Source: Lactobacillus corticis
GTDB taxonomy: Bacteria > Bacillota > Bacilli > Lactobacillales > Lactobacillaceae
Reading direction: 5' to 3'
Assembly: GCF_018327645.1 (NCBI RefSeq)
Contig: NZ_BMAY01000008.1
Location: 1 to 64,000, forward strand
DNA: 64,000 bases
Part shown: in pieces, positions 53,761-63,263 of the stretch
Position numbering within the stretch: the stretch's first letter is position 1
How the letters are laid out: every line of letters begins with the position of its first letter
The notes under the pieces: generated by a model
The model's input: the letters and a program-made list of their open reading frames with translations, nothing else
Told to the model about the DNA's origin: nothing
The model's database searches: none
Program-made: the position numbers and the translations under genes

Positions 53761-54714
53761 ATGAACACGTTCGACGAAATCTACGAAAAAATCAAAGCTT
53801 ATGACACCATTATCTTGCACCGGCACCAAAGTCCGGACCCAGATGCAATTGGCTCGCAGGCGGGCCTGGCTCGGTCATTGCGGGCTGCTTTTCCTAGCAA
53901 AAAGGTCCTGTGTGCTGGCGGACCAGAAGGCGACTTAGCCTGGATTAATACGATGGACGACGTTAAGGACGAAGATTATCAAGGCGCTTTGGTAATTACT
54001 ACCGATACTGCCAACACTCCGCGAATTTCTGACCAGCGTTATGATCAGGGTGATTTTTTAATCAAGATTGACCACCACCCAGATCGTGATCCTTATGGCG
54101 ATATGCGCTACGTTGATGAAGATGCCCCAGCCGCTAGCCAAGTAGTCGCAGACTTCATTTTGGCGGAAAAGCTGCCTTTGACTAAGGAAGTTGCTGAAGC
54201 CTTGTACGCTGGCATTTTGGGTGATACTGGCCGTTTCATGTATCCTGAAACCAACGCGCACACCTTCAAAATTGCCGCTATTTTGGCCGACACCGGTATC
54301 AGCATCACTGATATTGCTAGAAATATTGCTGATGTGACCTTTAACCAAGCTAAATTGCAGGCACTTGCCATGGACAAGATGGAAGTTGACCCTAGCGGAG
54401 CCGCAATGACGGTTTTGATGCAAGCTGATTTGCAGAAGTTAAACTTGGGATTTGAAGAAGCGTCAGTTGCTGTGGGCACGCCTGGTCGCATTAAGGATAT
54501 CCAAGCTTGGAATGTGTTTGTCCAAAAGCCAGATGGCACTTACCGGGTACACTACCGGTCAAAGGGCCCAGTCATTAATCAATTAGCAGAAAACCACGGC
54601 GGTGGTGGCCACGCCTTGGCTAGTGGTGCTAATGCAGCAAATATGGACGAAGTAAAACAAATCTTTGCTGAATTAGTTGAAGTAACTAAGAAATATTCGG
54701 AGGAACATGAATAA
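53761..54714 (+). CDS. nrnA: DHH/DHHA1 phosphoesterase, NrnA-type (oligoribonuclease/pAp phosphatase)
   Basis: The 317-residue DHH protein has HQSPDPDAIGSQAGL (near 22-36), the family DHH motif IKIDHHPDRDPYGD (near 101), and the C-terminal DHHA1 motif ENHGGGGHALASGA (near 280). Such enzymes degrade short oligoribonucleotides or pAp; relatives cleave linear dinucleotides. GAGGAG precedes the ATG. Its 3' end overlaps the helicase gene by 8 nt. Confidence 0.93.
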   Translation: MNTFDEIYEKIKAYDTIILHRHQSPDPDAIGSQAGLARSLRAAFPSKKVLCAGGPEGDLAWINTMDDVKDEDYQGALVITTDTANTPRISDQRYDQGDFLIKIDHHPDRDPYGDMRYVDEDAPAASQVVADFILAEKLPLTKEVAEALYAGILGDTGRFMYPETNAHTFKIAAILADTGISITDIARNIADVTFNQAKLQALAMDKMEVDPSGAAMTVLMQADLQKLNLGFEEASVAVGTPGRIKDIQAWNVFVQKPDGTYRVHYRSKGPVINQLAENHGGGGHALASGANAANMDEVKQIFAELVEVTKKYSEEHE

Positions 54715-56065
54715 TATTTTTCAAGACGGCTTGCGCCCAGAATTAGTAACTGGTTTGCAAAAAATCGGCTTTACCAAGCCAATTGAGGTGCAGGAGGCAG
54801 TAATTCCTAAACTTCTTGCTAATACTAGTTGTGTTGTGCAAGCAGCAACTGGGAGCGGCAAAACGCACGCTTTCTTAATTCCGATCATCAATGCCATTAA
54901 TATCGACCAGCATTATGTGCAGGCAGTGATTACGGCACCTAGCCGAGAATTAGCAGATCAATTGTACCAAGTGGCTAAAAGTCTGCGTCAGGCTAGCGGA
55001 CTGGATTTTGCCATTGCGCATTTAGCAGGCGGGACCGATCGGCAGCGGCAAATGGACCGTTTTGCCCAAACCAAACCGCAATTGGTAATTGCTACTCCAG
55101 GACGGCTGCTTGATTTTGTGGAAAAGAAAATTTTTGCTGTTGATCAAGTTAAGTACTTTATCATTGATGAAGCAGATATGACCCTGGACTTGGGCTTTTT
55201 GACTGATATTGACAAGGTCATGGCAAAAGTGGGCAAGGAAACGGTACTTGCGGCCTTTTCTGCGACCATTCCCGTTAAACTGGCTAATTTCCTGCGCAAG
55301 TACATGGCTAAACCAGAAGAAATTATCATCGATAATCCGGCAGTTATCGCACCAACGATCAAGAACGACTTGCTCGATATCGGCAGTCGTGACCGGAAGG
55401 CCGTATTGTATCAGCTGTTAACCATGGGGCAACCATATTTGGCCTTGGTTTTTGCTAATACCAAGCAAAAAGTGGATGAAATCTATCGCTATTTGCAAGA
55501 TCAAGGGCTAAAAGTTGCGCGCATTCACGGCGGGATTACAGAGCGCGAACGCCGGCGGACCGTGCGCCAAGTTGAACAGGGACAATTCCAATACGTCGTT
55601 GCGAGTGACCTGGCGGCTAGAGGCCTTGATATTGCAGGGGTTAGCCTGGTCATTAACTATGAAATTCCCAAAGACTTGGAATTTGTCATCCACCGCATTG
55701 GCCGTACCGGACGTAACGGCTTGCCAGGCCATGCCATTACTTTGATGCGCGAAGAAGAACTGAATCGGATTGGCGAACTCGAAAAAATGGGCATTCATTT
55801 CGACTTTGTTGATTTGAAGCGCGGCGAGTTAGTGCCGCGTAAACACCACCATAGCCGTGAAGATCGGCGGGCTGCTAACAAAAAGCTCGATCCAAAACTG
55901 ATCGGCATGGTGAAGAAGCAAAAGCGCAAGCGCAAACCGGGTTACAAGAAAAAGATTCGTGAAGCAATTCGCCGAGATGAAGCTCAAAAGCGCAAGCTGG
56001 AGCAGCGGCATCAAGCGAGAGCTGAAAAACGTCGACGCAAGCGGAAGCGTGAACAAGGGCGTTGA
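54707..56065 (+). CDS. cshB: DEAD-box RNA helicase (CshB-like)
   Basis: The 452-residue helicase has the Q motif (KPIEVQEAVIP), GSGKT (near 49), PSRELADQ, TPGRLL, DEAD (near 155), SAT and, in the second RecA domain, RIHGGITERERRR, ASDLAARGLDI and HRIGRTGRNG. The C-terminal tail from about 385 is strongly basic (KKQKRKRKPGYKKKIRE and more), probably binding RNA. It overlaps the DHH gene. Its stop codon overlaps the -35 of the alaS promoter. Confidence 0.93.
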   Translation: MNNIFQDGLRPELVTGLQKIGFTKPIEVQEAVIPKLLANTSCVVQAATGSGKTHAFLIPIINAINIDQHYVQAVITAPSRELADQLYQVAKSLRQASGLDFAIAHLAGGTDRQRQMDRFAQTKPQLVIATPGRLLDFVEKKIFAVDQVKYFIIDEADMTLDLGFLTDIDKVMAKVGKETVLAAFSATIPVKLANFLRKYMAKPEEIIIDNPAVIAPTIKNDLLDIGSRDRKAVLYQLLTMGQPYLALVFANTKQKVDEIYRYLQDQGLKVARIHGGITERERRRTVRQVEQGQFQYVVASDLAARGLDIAGVSLVINYEIPKDLEFVIHRIGRTGRNGLPGHAITLMREEELNRIGELEKMGIHFDFVDLKRGELVPRKHHHSREDRRAANKKLDPKLIGMVKKQKRKRKPGYKKKIREAIRRDEAQKRKLEQRHQARAEKRRRKRKREQGR

Positions 56066-56090
56066 CAAATCGGTCGCTTGTAGCTACAAT
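56062..56090 (+). promoter_or_regulatory. Promoter of alaS
   Basis: TTGACA, 17-bp spacer, TACAAT: a near-consensus promoter starting transcription near 56097, just ahead of the T-box leader. Confidence 0.88.
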
Positions 56091-56096
56091 TTGAGT

Positions 56097-56276
56097 CATT
56101 AAGACATACTGGTCAGTCGAACTTTTCACAGAGAGGGCGCGTGGTGAGAATCGCCTAAAGTCAGCTGATTAAGTGCTACTTATGCATCAAACAAGAATAA
56201 CAAAGAGGTAACAAACACTGTTGCAATCAAGGTGGTACCGCGCATGGAGCGTCCTTGAAAGTGCAATGGTGTTTTT
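56097..56276 (+). promoter_or_regulatory. Alanine T-box leader
   Basis: The leader has the AG box and distal loop (ACAGAGAGGGCG...GGTGAGAATCGCC), a probable GCT alanine specifier at 56175-56177, and the invariant T-box AAGGTGGTACCGCG at 56229-56242. GTCCTTG at 56251-56257 pairs with CAAGG to make the antiterminator. Uncharged tRNA-Ala would favour alaS expression. No separate downstream terminator hairpin is apparent; instead CACTGTTGCA (56216-56225) pairs with TGCAATGGTG (56262-56271), followed by five T. Confidence 0.88.
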
Positions 56277-56299
56277 ATGTTGAGGAGTTTTTTACAATT

Positions 56300-58936
56300 A
56301 TGAAGAAACTAACCAGTTCAGAATTTCGGCAAATGTTCTTGGACTTCTTCCATGAACACGGCCACATGATTCTGCAATCACAAAGCTTAATTCCACAAGA
56401 TGACCCAACCTTGCTGTGGATTAACTCTGGGGTTGCTACGATGAAGAAGTACTTTGATGGTTCAGTCGTACCAAAGAATCACCGGATTACCAGTTCACAA
56501 AAGTCAATCCGGACCAACGATATCGAAAATGTTGGTAAGACTGCCCGTCACCAAACTTTCTTTGAAATGCTCGGCAACTTTTCTGTTGGTGATTACTTTA
56601 AAGAAGATGCCATTAACTGGGCATGGGAATTTTTGACCAGTCCAAAATGGCTGGCCTTGCCTAAAGAAAAACTTTACTGCACGGTTTATCCAAAAGACAC
56701 TGATGCATATAACTTTTGGGTAAAGGCCGGGATGCCGGAAGACCATATTGTTAAACTGGAAGACAACTTCTGGGACATTGGTGAAGGTCCATGTGGTCCT
56801 GACTCAGAAATTTTCTACGACCGTGGTCAAGAAAACAACGACGTTAGTGAAGATGATCCTGAAAACTTCCCTGGCGGTGAAAATGCTCGCTACTTGGAAA
56901 TTTGGAACATCGTTTTCTCACAATACAATCACTTGCCAAATGGCCAATATGTTGATCAACCGCACAAGAACATCGATACGGGGATGGGCTTAGAACGGGT
57001 TTTGTCAATCTTGCAAGATGCGCCAACCAACTTTGAAACTGACTTGTTTATGCCGATTATTCACAAGACTGAAGAATTATCCAAAGGCAAGAAGTATGGC
57101 GAAAACAAGGAAGACACAACTTCCTTCAAGATCATTGCTGACCACGTTCGGGCCGTTTCCTTTGCGATTGGTGATGGTGCTTTGCCATCAAACTCAGGCC
57201 GAGGTTACGTATTGCGTCGGTTAATCCGGCGGGCCGACTTAAACGGCAAGAAGCTGGGCATCGACGATGCCTTCTTGTACAAACTGGTGCCAGTGGTTGG
57301 TGAAATTATGGCTAGCCACTACCCAGAAGTCCAAGATCAACAAGACTTCATTGCCAAAGTCATCAAGAATGAAGAAGACCGTTTCCAAGCTACTTTGGAA
57401 TCAGGACTTAGCTTGTTAGATGACTTAATTGATAAAGCCAAGGCTTCAAAAGACAAGACCATCAGCGGCAAGGATGCCTTCAAGCTCTTTGACACCTACG
57501 GCTTCCCATACGAATTGACGGTTGAATCTGCTGAAGATGAAGGCTTAAAGGTTGACAAGGCCGGCTTTGACTCAGAAATGGCTGCCCAAAAAGAGCGTGC
57601 CCGCAAGGCTCGTGGCGACTTGCAATCAATGGGTTCTCAAGATGAAACCTTGATGAACTTGAAAGATGCCAGCGAATTCGAATATGGCGTCTACGAAGAT
57701 CAAGCTAAACTGATCGATATTATTGTGGACGATAAGCTGGTTGACCGGGCCGATGGCGAAAGTGCAGCTTTAGTCTTTGACAAGACCCCATTTTATGCTG
57801 AACGTGGGGGTCAAGTAGCTGACCACGGTGCGATTTACGACCAAGACGGCAATTTAGTGGCTAAGGTTACGGACGTGCAACACGCACCAAATGATCAAAA
57901 CCTGCACTTTGTTGACATTATTTTGCCACTGGAAAAGGGTCAAACTTACACTTTGAAGATTGATCGCGACCGGCGTGAAGGTTTGCGCCACTCGCACTCA
58001 GCAACGCACTTGCTCCATGCAGCTTTGCGTGAAGTTTTAGGCGACCACACCCACCAAGCTGGTTCTTTGGTTGAACCTGACTACTTGCGCTTTGACTTTA
58101 CGGCCCTTGACCCAATGACGCCTCGAGAAATTCAAACAGTTGAAAAACTCGTTAACCAAAAGATTTGGGATGCCATTAAAGTTAAGACCACCATTACCGA
58201 CCCTGAAACCGGTAAGCAGATGGGGGCTTTGGCTTTGTTCGATGGCAAGTACACTGACAAAGTCCGGGTTGTGCAAATGTCCGACTTCTCAATTGAATTC
58301 TGTGGTGGTACGCACGTTGCCAACACTGAACAAATCGGCATCTTTAAGATTACTTCGGAATCAGCAATTGGTGCCGGGATGCGCCGGATTGAAGCCGTAA
58401 CTTCAAAGCGGGCATATGAATATTTGGCAAACCGCTCAGGTCTCTTAGATGATTTGCAAGCTGAAGTTAAGGCAACCAAGCCGGAATTAATCAGCGACAA
58501 GGTAAGCAGCTTGGAAACCAGTCTGCACGATGCCCAAAAGCAAATCGAAGCCTTGACCTTGCAAATTAACCAGGCTAAAGCTGGTGATCTGTTTAACAAT
58601 GTGAAGACGGTTGGCGATTTAAGCGTTATTGCTGCCAAGGCTGATGTTGCTTCCATGAACGACTTGCGTGAATTGGCTGATACTTGGAAGAGCGAAGCTA
58701 AATCCGATGTTTTGGTATTGGCTTTAGCTAAAGACGGCAAGGCTAACATGATTGTGGCATTAGGCGACAAGGCACTGGCTAAAGGGCTTAAGGCTGGCGA
58801 TTTAATTAAGCTGGCTGCGCCAATCTTTGGTGGTGGCGGCGGCGGTCGTCCAAACATGGCACAAGCCGGTGGGAAGAACCCAGCTGGTCTTGATGACGCC
58901 ATTAAGGCAATCATTGACGCGATTAGTAAAAATTAA
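56300..58936 (+). CDS. alaS: Alanine-tRNA ligase
   Basis: The 878-residue class II synthetase has the catalytic core (1-250: QSLIPQDDPTLLWINSGVATMKKYF), the tRNA recognition region, the editing domain with HSATHLLHAALREVLG (near 570) and CGGTHV (near 670), and the C-Ala oligomerisation domain with the glycine loop GGGGGGRPNMAQAGG near 850. The ATG at 56300 follows GAGGAG; longer in-frame starts fall inside the T-box and terminator region. It is followed by ireB with its own promoter. Confidence 0.98.
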   Translation: MKKLTSSEFRQMFLDFFHEHGHMILQSQSLIPQDDPTLLWINSGVATMKKYFDGSVVPKNHRITSSQKSIRTNDIENVGKTARHQTFFEMLGNFSVGDYFKEDAINWAWEFLTSPKWLALPKEKLYCTVYPKDTDAYNFWVKAGMPEDHIVKLEDNFWDIGEGPCGPDSEIFYDRGQENNDVSEDDPENFPGGENARYLEIWNIVFSQYNHLPNGQYVDQPHKNIDTGMGLERVLSILQDAPTNFETDLFMPIIHKTEELSKGKKYGENKEDTTSFKIIADHVRAVSFAIGDGALPSNSGRGYVLRRLIRRADLNGKKLGIDDAFLYKLVPVVGEIMASHYPEVQDQQDFIAKVIKNEEDRFQATLESGLSLLDDLIDKAKASKDKTISGKDAFKLFDTYGFPYELTVESAEDEGLKVDKAGFDSEMAAQKERARKARGDLQSMGSQDETLMNLKDASEFEYGVYEDQAKLIDIIVDDKLVDRADGESAALVFDKTPFYAERGGQVADHGAIYDQDGNLVAKVTDVQHAPNDQNLHFVDIILPLEKGQTYTLKIDRDRREGLRHSHSATHLLHAALREVLGDHTHQAGSLVEPDYLRFDFTALDPMTPREIQTVEKLVNQKIWDAIKVKTTITDPETGKQMGALALFDGKYTDKVRVVQMSDFSIEFCGGTHVANTEQIGIFKITSESAIGAGMRRIEAVTSKRAYEYLANRSGLLDDLQAEVKATKPELISDKVSSLETSLHDAQKQIEALTLQINQAKAGDLFNNVKTVGDLSVIAAKADVASMNDLRELADTWKSEAKSDVLVLALAKDGKANMIVALGDKALAKGLKAGDLIKLAAPIFGGGGGGRPNMAQAGGKNPAGLDDAIKAIIDAISKN

Positions 58937-58940
58937 TTAA

Positions 58941-58969
58941 TTGAGTTTCCCCGGTTTTTCAAGTAAAAT
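58941..58969 (+). promoter_or_regulatory. Promoter of ireB-ruvX-DUF1292
   Basis: TTGAGT, 17-bp spacer, TAAAAT, in the short gap after alaS. Confidence 0.65.
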
Positions 58970-58989
58970 TGTTCACAGGAGGAATAAAT

Positions 58990-59247
58990 ATGAGTTCGCT
59001 AGATAAGACAATGCATTTTGACTTTAACCAAAATAAAGGCAAGAATGTTTACGATACTTTGCAAGATGTTTATGACGCCCTTGAAGAAAAGGGCTACAAC
59101 CCAATCAATCAGATTGTAGGTTACTTGCTTTCCGGCGATCCAGCATACATCCCACGGCACAATGATGCGCGGAATTTAATTCTGAAGCACGAACGTGACG
59201 AAATTATTGAAGAGCTTGTCAAGAGCTACTTAGGTAAGGACAAGTAA
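58990..59247 (+). CDS. ireB: IreB family regulatory phosphoprotein (DUF965)
   Basis: This 85-residue protein (formerly UPF0297/YrzL) starts [23 protein letters not shown] and contains [23 protein letters not shown], the DUF965 hallmark. In Enterococcus, IreB is phosphorylated on N-terminal threonines by the PASTA kinase IreK and lowers cephalosporin resistance; a threonine at residue 7 is present. AGGAGG precedes the ATG at 58990. Its stop overlaps the next start (TAATG). Confidence 0.93.
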   Translation: MSSLDKTMHFDFNQNKGKNVYDTLQDVYDALEEKGYNPINQIVGYLLSGDPAYIPRHNDARNLILKHERDEIIEELVKSYLGKDK

Positions 59248-59684
59248 TGCGAGTTTTAGGACTGGATGTTGGGTCAAAAACGGTAGGCGTTGCAGTTTCT
59301 GATGAATTGGGAGCAACTGCCCAACCTGTGATGACTATCCCAATTGACGAAAGCCGTTATAACTTTGGCATGCGCCCGCTCAGAAAGCTGGTGCGTCAGT
59401 ATCAGCCTGATGGCTTTGTGCTGGGTCTGCCCAAAAACATGGATGGCACTAGTGGTGCCTCAGTTGAACGCAGCAAGGCTTATGGTCAGCGCTTAGTGGA
59501 TAAATTTGGCCTACCTGTGGCCTATATTGATGAGCGTTTGACGACGGTGGAATCACGCCGCGTGTTAATTGAAGATGCGGGAATCCATGACCGCCATGAA
59601 CGTAAAGAAGTTATCGACCAGATGGCAGCCGTCCTAATCTTACAAAACTACCTAGATTTGCACCGAAAGGATCAAAATGACTAA
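59247..59684 (+). CDS. ruvX: YqgF/RuvX family RNase H-fold protein
   Basis: The 145-residue protein starts [22 protein letters not shown] and contains [14 protein letters not shown] and [17 protein letters not shown], as in YqgF/RuvX. It is implicated in pre-16S rRNA maturation. It overlaps ireB by one base and the next gene by 8 nt. The order ireB-ruvX-DUF1292 is standard in Firmicutes. Confidence 0.95.
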   Translation: MRVLGLDVGSKTVGVAVSDELGATAQPVMTIPIDESRYNFGMRPLRKLVRQYQPDGFVLGLPKNMDGTSGASVERSKAYGQRLVDKFGLPVAYIDERLTTVESRRVLIEDAGIHDRHERKEVIDQMAAVLILQNYLDLHRKDQND

Positions 59685-59991
59685 TCATATTGATAAACCT
59701 GCTGACGACGAACGGAAGATTACGCTTGTCGATGACCAGGGAAACGAAGAATTATTTGAAGTTTTATTTACCTTCCAATCAGAAGACTACGGTAAGTCTT
59801 ACGTGTTGCTTTATCCGGCAGCAGCTGATGACGATGATGAAATTGAAGTGCAAGCCTTTAGCTATGATGCTGATGAAGATGGTGACGTCACTAGCAGCGA
59901 CTTACACGAAATTGAATCAGATGAAGAGTGGGACATGGTTCAAGGAGTACTCAACACCTTCCTTGACGATGACCGCTTAAGTGGTGAATAA
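59677..59991 (+). CDS. DUF1292 family protein
   Basis: The 104-residue acidic protein has [20 protein letters not shown] near residues 15-34 and YVLLYPAA near 42, the DUF1292 (YrzB) signature. About a third of the residues are Asp or Glu. No function is known. It ends the ireB-ruvX operon, and a hairpin terminator follows. Confidence 0.9.
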   Translation: MTNHIDKPADDERKITLVDDQGNEELFEVLFTFQSEDYGKSYVLLYPAAADDDDEIEVQAFSYDADEDGDVTSSDLHEIESDEEWDMVQGVLNTFLDDDRLSGE

Positions 59992-59995
59992 AGAT

Positions 59996-60025
59996 AAAAG
60001 GATCGGCAGTGCCGGTCCTTTTTGT
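59996..60025 (+). terminator. Intrinsic terminator before mutS2
   Basis: AAAAGGATCGGC pairs with GCCGGTCCTTTT (one G-U pair), ending in T. It closes the ireB operon only 18 nt before the mutS2 start codon. Confidence 0.85.
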
Positions 60026-60042
60026 TAGTAGTGTTTATAAAA

Positions 60043-62403
60043 ATGAATGCCAAGATTTTAGATATATTAGAATTTGATGCAATTAGAAAGCGCCTGGCAG
60101 CAAAAGCTATTACGGTGCCAGCGAAAACGCGGGCTGGTAAATTGCGCCCGGCAGGAGATTTTGGGACTGTTAAGGCTAGTCTTGAAGAAACCTTAGCTTT
60201 AGCCAATTTGATGCGGCTAAAAGGCCAATTGCCCCTGACTGATTTTACCGATGTGCGGCCAGCAGTGAAGCGGTTGAAGGTTAAAGCTGATTTGAATGCC
60301 CAAGAACTCGGCAATCTTTTATTGGTTTTGACTTTAGCTAATGAAATCAATCGTTTCATCGAAGAAAATCAAGACGCAGACCTAGATTTGACAGCAATTG
60401 CCGAAATTTTGGACCAGTTGGATGTCCCGGAAGTGTTGTTTAACGACTTAAAGCGCAGTCTTGATTTTGACGGTGAGGTGCTTGACTCAGCTTCGCCGGC
60501 CTTGGCCCAGCTGCGACACGACCTAGCCAGCAACGAGCAAGAAATTAAAACCAGAATGGAAGGCTACACTAAGGGGCGGACCAGCAAATATTTGTCGGAA
60601 ACGATTGTTACCATTCGGGATGATCGTTACGTTATTCCGGTGCGGCAAGAGTATCGCGGCAAGTTTGGCGGCGTCGTGCACGACCAAAGTGCCAGTGGGC
60701 AAACTTTGTTTGTTGAACCCGAAGGCGTGTTGAATTTAAACAATCGCCAGCAAAATTTGCTCGCACAAGAACGGCAGGAAATTCACCGTATTCTGCACAA
60801 CTTGTCAGCAGATGCCCGGCTAGAAGCCGATCAGCTTGAAAAAATCAGTCAAAGCTTAACCGAACTTGATTTTATTCAAGCTAAAGCGCGCTTAGCCAAA
60901 GACATGAAGGCGAGTCAGCCAGCTTTATCAGACGATCATTCCCTAAATTTGCGCAAGGCGCGCCATCCGTTAATTGATCCGGAAAAAGTCGTCGCCAACG
61001 ATATCGTTTTAGGTGAAGAATTTGATACGATGCTAATCACTGGACCAAACACTGGTGGTAAGACGATTGCGCTTAAGACTGCCGGACTTTTACAATTGAT
61101 GGCCCAAGCCGGTTTATTTATCCCGGCGGCAGAAGGCAGCAAAGTCGGCGTTTTTCGGGAAATTTATGCCGATATTGGTGATGAACAATCGATTGAACAG
61201 TCATTGAGTACTTTTTCTTCCCATATGAATGACATCATTGCCATTATGAAAAATGTGGACCAACAGACCTTGGTTTTGATTGACGAAATTGGAGCCGGGA
61301 CTGATCCAGAAGAAGGGGCCAGTTTGGCAATTGCGATTTTGGACTTTTTGCGCTCAAAAAAGGCTAAGATCATGGTTACGACCCACTATCCGGAGCTTAA
61401 GCTCTATGGCTACAACCGTGAGCGGACGACCAATGCCTCCATGGCTTTTGACCTCAAGACTTTATCGCCGACTTATCATTTGCAGATCGGCATCCCGGGG
61501 CACAGTAATGCCTTTGCCATTGCCCGCCGGTTAGGGATGCGCGAAGATGTGGTCAAAAATGCCGAAAACCTCATGGACGAGACTGACAGCGACATTAATA
61601 ACATGATCAGCAAGCTGAATGATCAGACTAAACGAGCTGAGACTGCCAAGAATAAACTAGAAACCAGTTTGAGTCAGTCGCAAAAACTCGCCGAGAAGCT
61701 GGAACATGCCCTAGATTGGTACAATGCGCGGGTCCAAAAGCAATTGGAGTTTGCCAATGAACGTGCCAATGAAATTGTGGCCAAACGGCGCAAGAAGGCT
61801 GACAAGATTATTGCCCAACTTGAAGAAGAACAAAAACATGGTCGAGGGGTGCGACAAAACAAACTGATTGAAGCCAAAGGCGAGTTTAACCAACTGGCCC
61901 GCGAAGAGCAGCAATTAGCCCAAAATAAGGTTTTGCAGCGGGAAAAGCGGCGCCATCGGGTAAAGGTCGGTGACCGGGTGAAAATTTTGTCATACGGCCA
62001 GATGGGGACGATTACCAAGCAACTTTCTGAACATGAGTTTGAAGTCCAAATGGGCATTATCAAAGCTAAGATCAGTGATCGTGATATGGACAAATTGGCC
62101 CCTGAAAAGCCGCAGCACACCCAAACAGTTCGGGCAACTGGGAGTTCCAGTCGGCGCAATGCTCATAGCCAGTTAGACCTGCGGGGACAACGCTATGATG
62201 AGGCCATGACCAACCTGGATCGCTACTTCGACTCGGTCTTGCTGGCTGGGTTAGATAGTGTAGTAATTGTTCACGGAATTGGTACCGGGGCTATTAGAAG
62301 CGGCGTTTGGAAATATTTAAAGACCAATAAACACGTCAAAAGTTACCACTATGCTCCTGCTAATGAGGGGGGCAATGGCGCAACCATTGTGGAATTGAAA
62401 TAG
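60043..62403 (+). CDS. mutS2: Endonuclease MutS2 / ribosome rescue factor
   Basis: The 786-residue MutS2 lacks the mismatch domain. It has the MutS core, Walker A TGPNTGGKTIALK (near 333), LIDEIGAGTDPEEGASLA and TTHYPELK, a long coiled coil (about 510-640), a KOW-like segment (VKVGDRVKILSYGQMG) and a C-terminal Smr domain with LDLRG and HGIGTGAIR. Relatives act in recombination suppression and in splitting collided ribosomes. The ATG at 60043 lacks a ribosome site and lies 18 nt after a terminator; an in-frame upstream start at 60022 overlaps that terminator. Confidence 0.95.
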   Translation: MNAKILDILEFDAIRKRLAAKAITVPAKTRAGKLRPAGDFGTVKASLEETLALANLMRLKGQLPLTDFTDVRPAVKRLKVKADLNAQELGNLLLVLTLANEINRFIEENQDADLDLTAIAEILDQLDVPEVLFNDLKRSLDFDGEVLDSASPALAQLRHDLASNEQEIKTRMEGYTKGRTSKYLSETIVTIRDDRYVIPVRQEYRGKFGGVVHDQSASGQTLFVEPEGVLNLNNRQQNLLAQERQEIHRILHNLSADARLEADQLEKISQSLTELDFIQAKARLAKDMKASQPALSDDHSLNLRKARHPLIDPEKVVANDIVLGEEFDTMLITGPNTGGKTIALKTAGLLQLMAQAGLFIPAAEGSKVGVFREIYADIGDEQSIEQSLSTFSSHMNDIIAIMKNVDQQTLVLIDEIGAGTDPEEGASLAIAILDFLRSKKAKIMVTTHYPELKLYGYNRERTTNASMAFDLKTLSPTYHLQIGIPGHSNAFAIARRLGMREDVVKNAENLMDETDSDINNMISKLNDQTKRAETAKNKLETSLSQSQKLAEKLEHALDWYNARVQKQLEFANERANEIVAKRRKKADKIIAQLEEEQKHGRGVRQNKLIEAKGEFNQLAREEQQLAQNKVLQREKRRHRVKVGDRVKILSYGQMGTITKQLSEHEFEVQMGIIKAKISDRDMDKLAPEKPQHTQTVRATGSSSRRNAHSQLDLRGQRYDEAMTNLDRYFDSVLLAGLDSVVIVHGIGTGAIRSGVWKYLKTNKHVKSYHYAPANEGGNGATIVELK

Positions 62404-62415
62404 TGAGCTAATTAC

Positions 62416-62444
62416 TTGTAAAAAGTAAGCTTGCTTGCTACACT
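62416..62444 (+). promoter_or_regulatory. Promoter of trxA
   Basis: TTGTAA, 17-bp spacer, TACACT; an overlapping TATACT (62445-62450) is an alternative -10. Confidence 0.55.
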
Positions 62445-62501
62445 TATACTAAAGTAAAAATCATAATTAATACAAAATATTTCAGAGAATGAGGTATATC
62501 T

Positions 62502-62813
62502 ATGGTTGACGCAATTACAGACGAAAACTACAACGAAGAAACTCAAGATGGGGTTGTGCTAACAGATTTTTGGGCAACTTGGTGTGGCCCTTGCAAGATG
62601 CAATCCCCAGTTATTGAACAATTAGCCAAGGAACGTCAAGATGTTCGCTTTACAGCGATGGATGTTGATGAAAATCCAGAAACCGCCAAGAATTTGGGCA
62701 TTATGGCCATTCCAACTTTGATCATCAAGAAGGATGGTCAAATTGTTGACCGTTTAACTGGTTACACGCCAAAGGCTAAGTTAGATGCGATTTTGGATCA
62801 ATACACTGACTAA
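62502..62813 (+). CDS. trxA: Thioredoxin
   Basis: The 103-residue thioredoxin has the active site WATWCGPCK near residues 27-35 and the cis-Pro segment MAIPTLIIKKDG near residues 70-81. It reduces protein disulfides in the cytosol. GAGG precedes the ATG. It stands alone, as is common downstream of mutS2, and is closed by a strong terminator. Confidence 0.97.
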   Translation: MVDAITDENYNEETQDGVVLTDFWATWCGPCKMQSPVIEQLAKERQDVRFTAMDVDENPETAKNLGIMAIPTLIIKKDGQIVDRLTGYTPKAKLDAILDQYTD

Positions 62814-62825
62814 AAATTAATAGCA

Positions 62826-62864
62826 AAAAAACCGTTCGTCTAAAGCAACGAACGGTTTTTTATT
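62826..62864. terminator. Bidirectional terminator between trxA and mscL
   Basis: AAAACCGTTCGT pairs with ACGAACGGTTTT, with A-run and T-run outside. Confidence 0.93.
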
Positions 62865-62868
62865 TTGA

Positions 62869-63243
62869 CTATTTGTTGGCCTGTTGTTCTTTTAGCAAAT
62901 CGCGGATTTCCTTCAAGTAATCATCCGTAGTTGGACCAGCAGGTTCTTCTTCTTTCTTGGGCATCATCTTGTTGACTGCCTTAACCAGTAAGAAGACCAC
63001 AAATGCCACAATTAAGAAGTTAATGACGGCGTTCAAAAATTCACCGTACTTGAATTTGGCACCAGCCACCTGAAAAACCATGTTTGACAGGTCGATCTTG
63101 CCAATAATCAGTCCTAATAAGGGGTTGATTAGATATTTAACTAGGGAGGTAACAATTGCGGTAAAGGCAGATCCCATGATTACCCCGACAGCCATGTCCA
63201 TCACGTTGCCGCGAGCGATAAACTTTTTAAACTCTTCGATCAT
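62869..63243 (-). CDS. mscL: Large-conductance mechanosensitive channel MscL
   Basis: The 124-residue channel starts [33 protein letters not shown] (amphipathic N-helix plus TM1), followed by a short loop and TM2 (near 67-88: [20 protein letters not shown]) and a cytoplasmic charged bundle (KKEEEPAG...[11 protein letters not shown]). It opens on membrane tension to release solutes. GGAGG precedes the ATG. Confidence 0.97.
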   Translation of the reverse strand: MIEEFKKFIARGNVMDMAVGVIMGSAFTAIVTSLVKYLINPLLGLIIGKIDLSNMVFQVAGAKFKYGEFLNAVINFLIVAFVVFLLVKAVNKMMPKKEEEPAGPTTDDYLKEIRDLLKEQQANK

Positions 63244-63263
63244 CTTAAACTCCTCCGGATCAA

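Noticed and set aside
58132-58914. 260-codon antisense ORF in alaS
   Set aside because: Ser/Ala/Leu-rich antisense frame of a conserved gene; no start signal.
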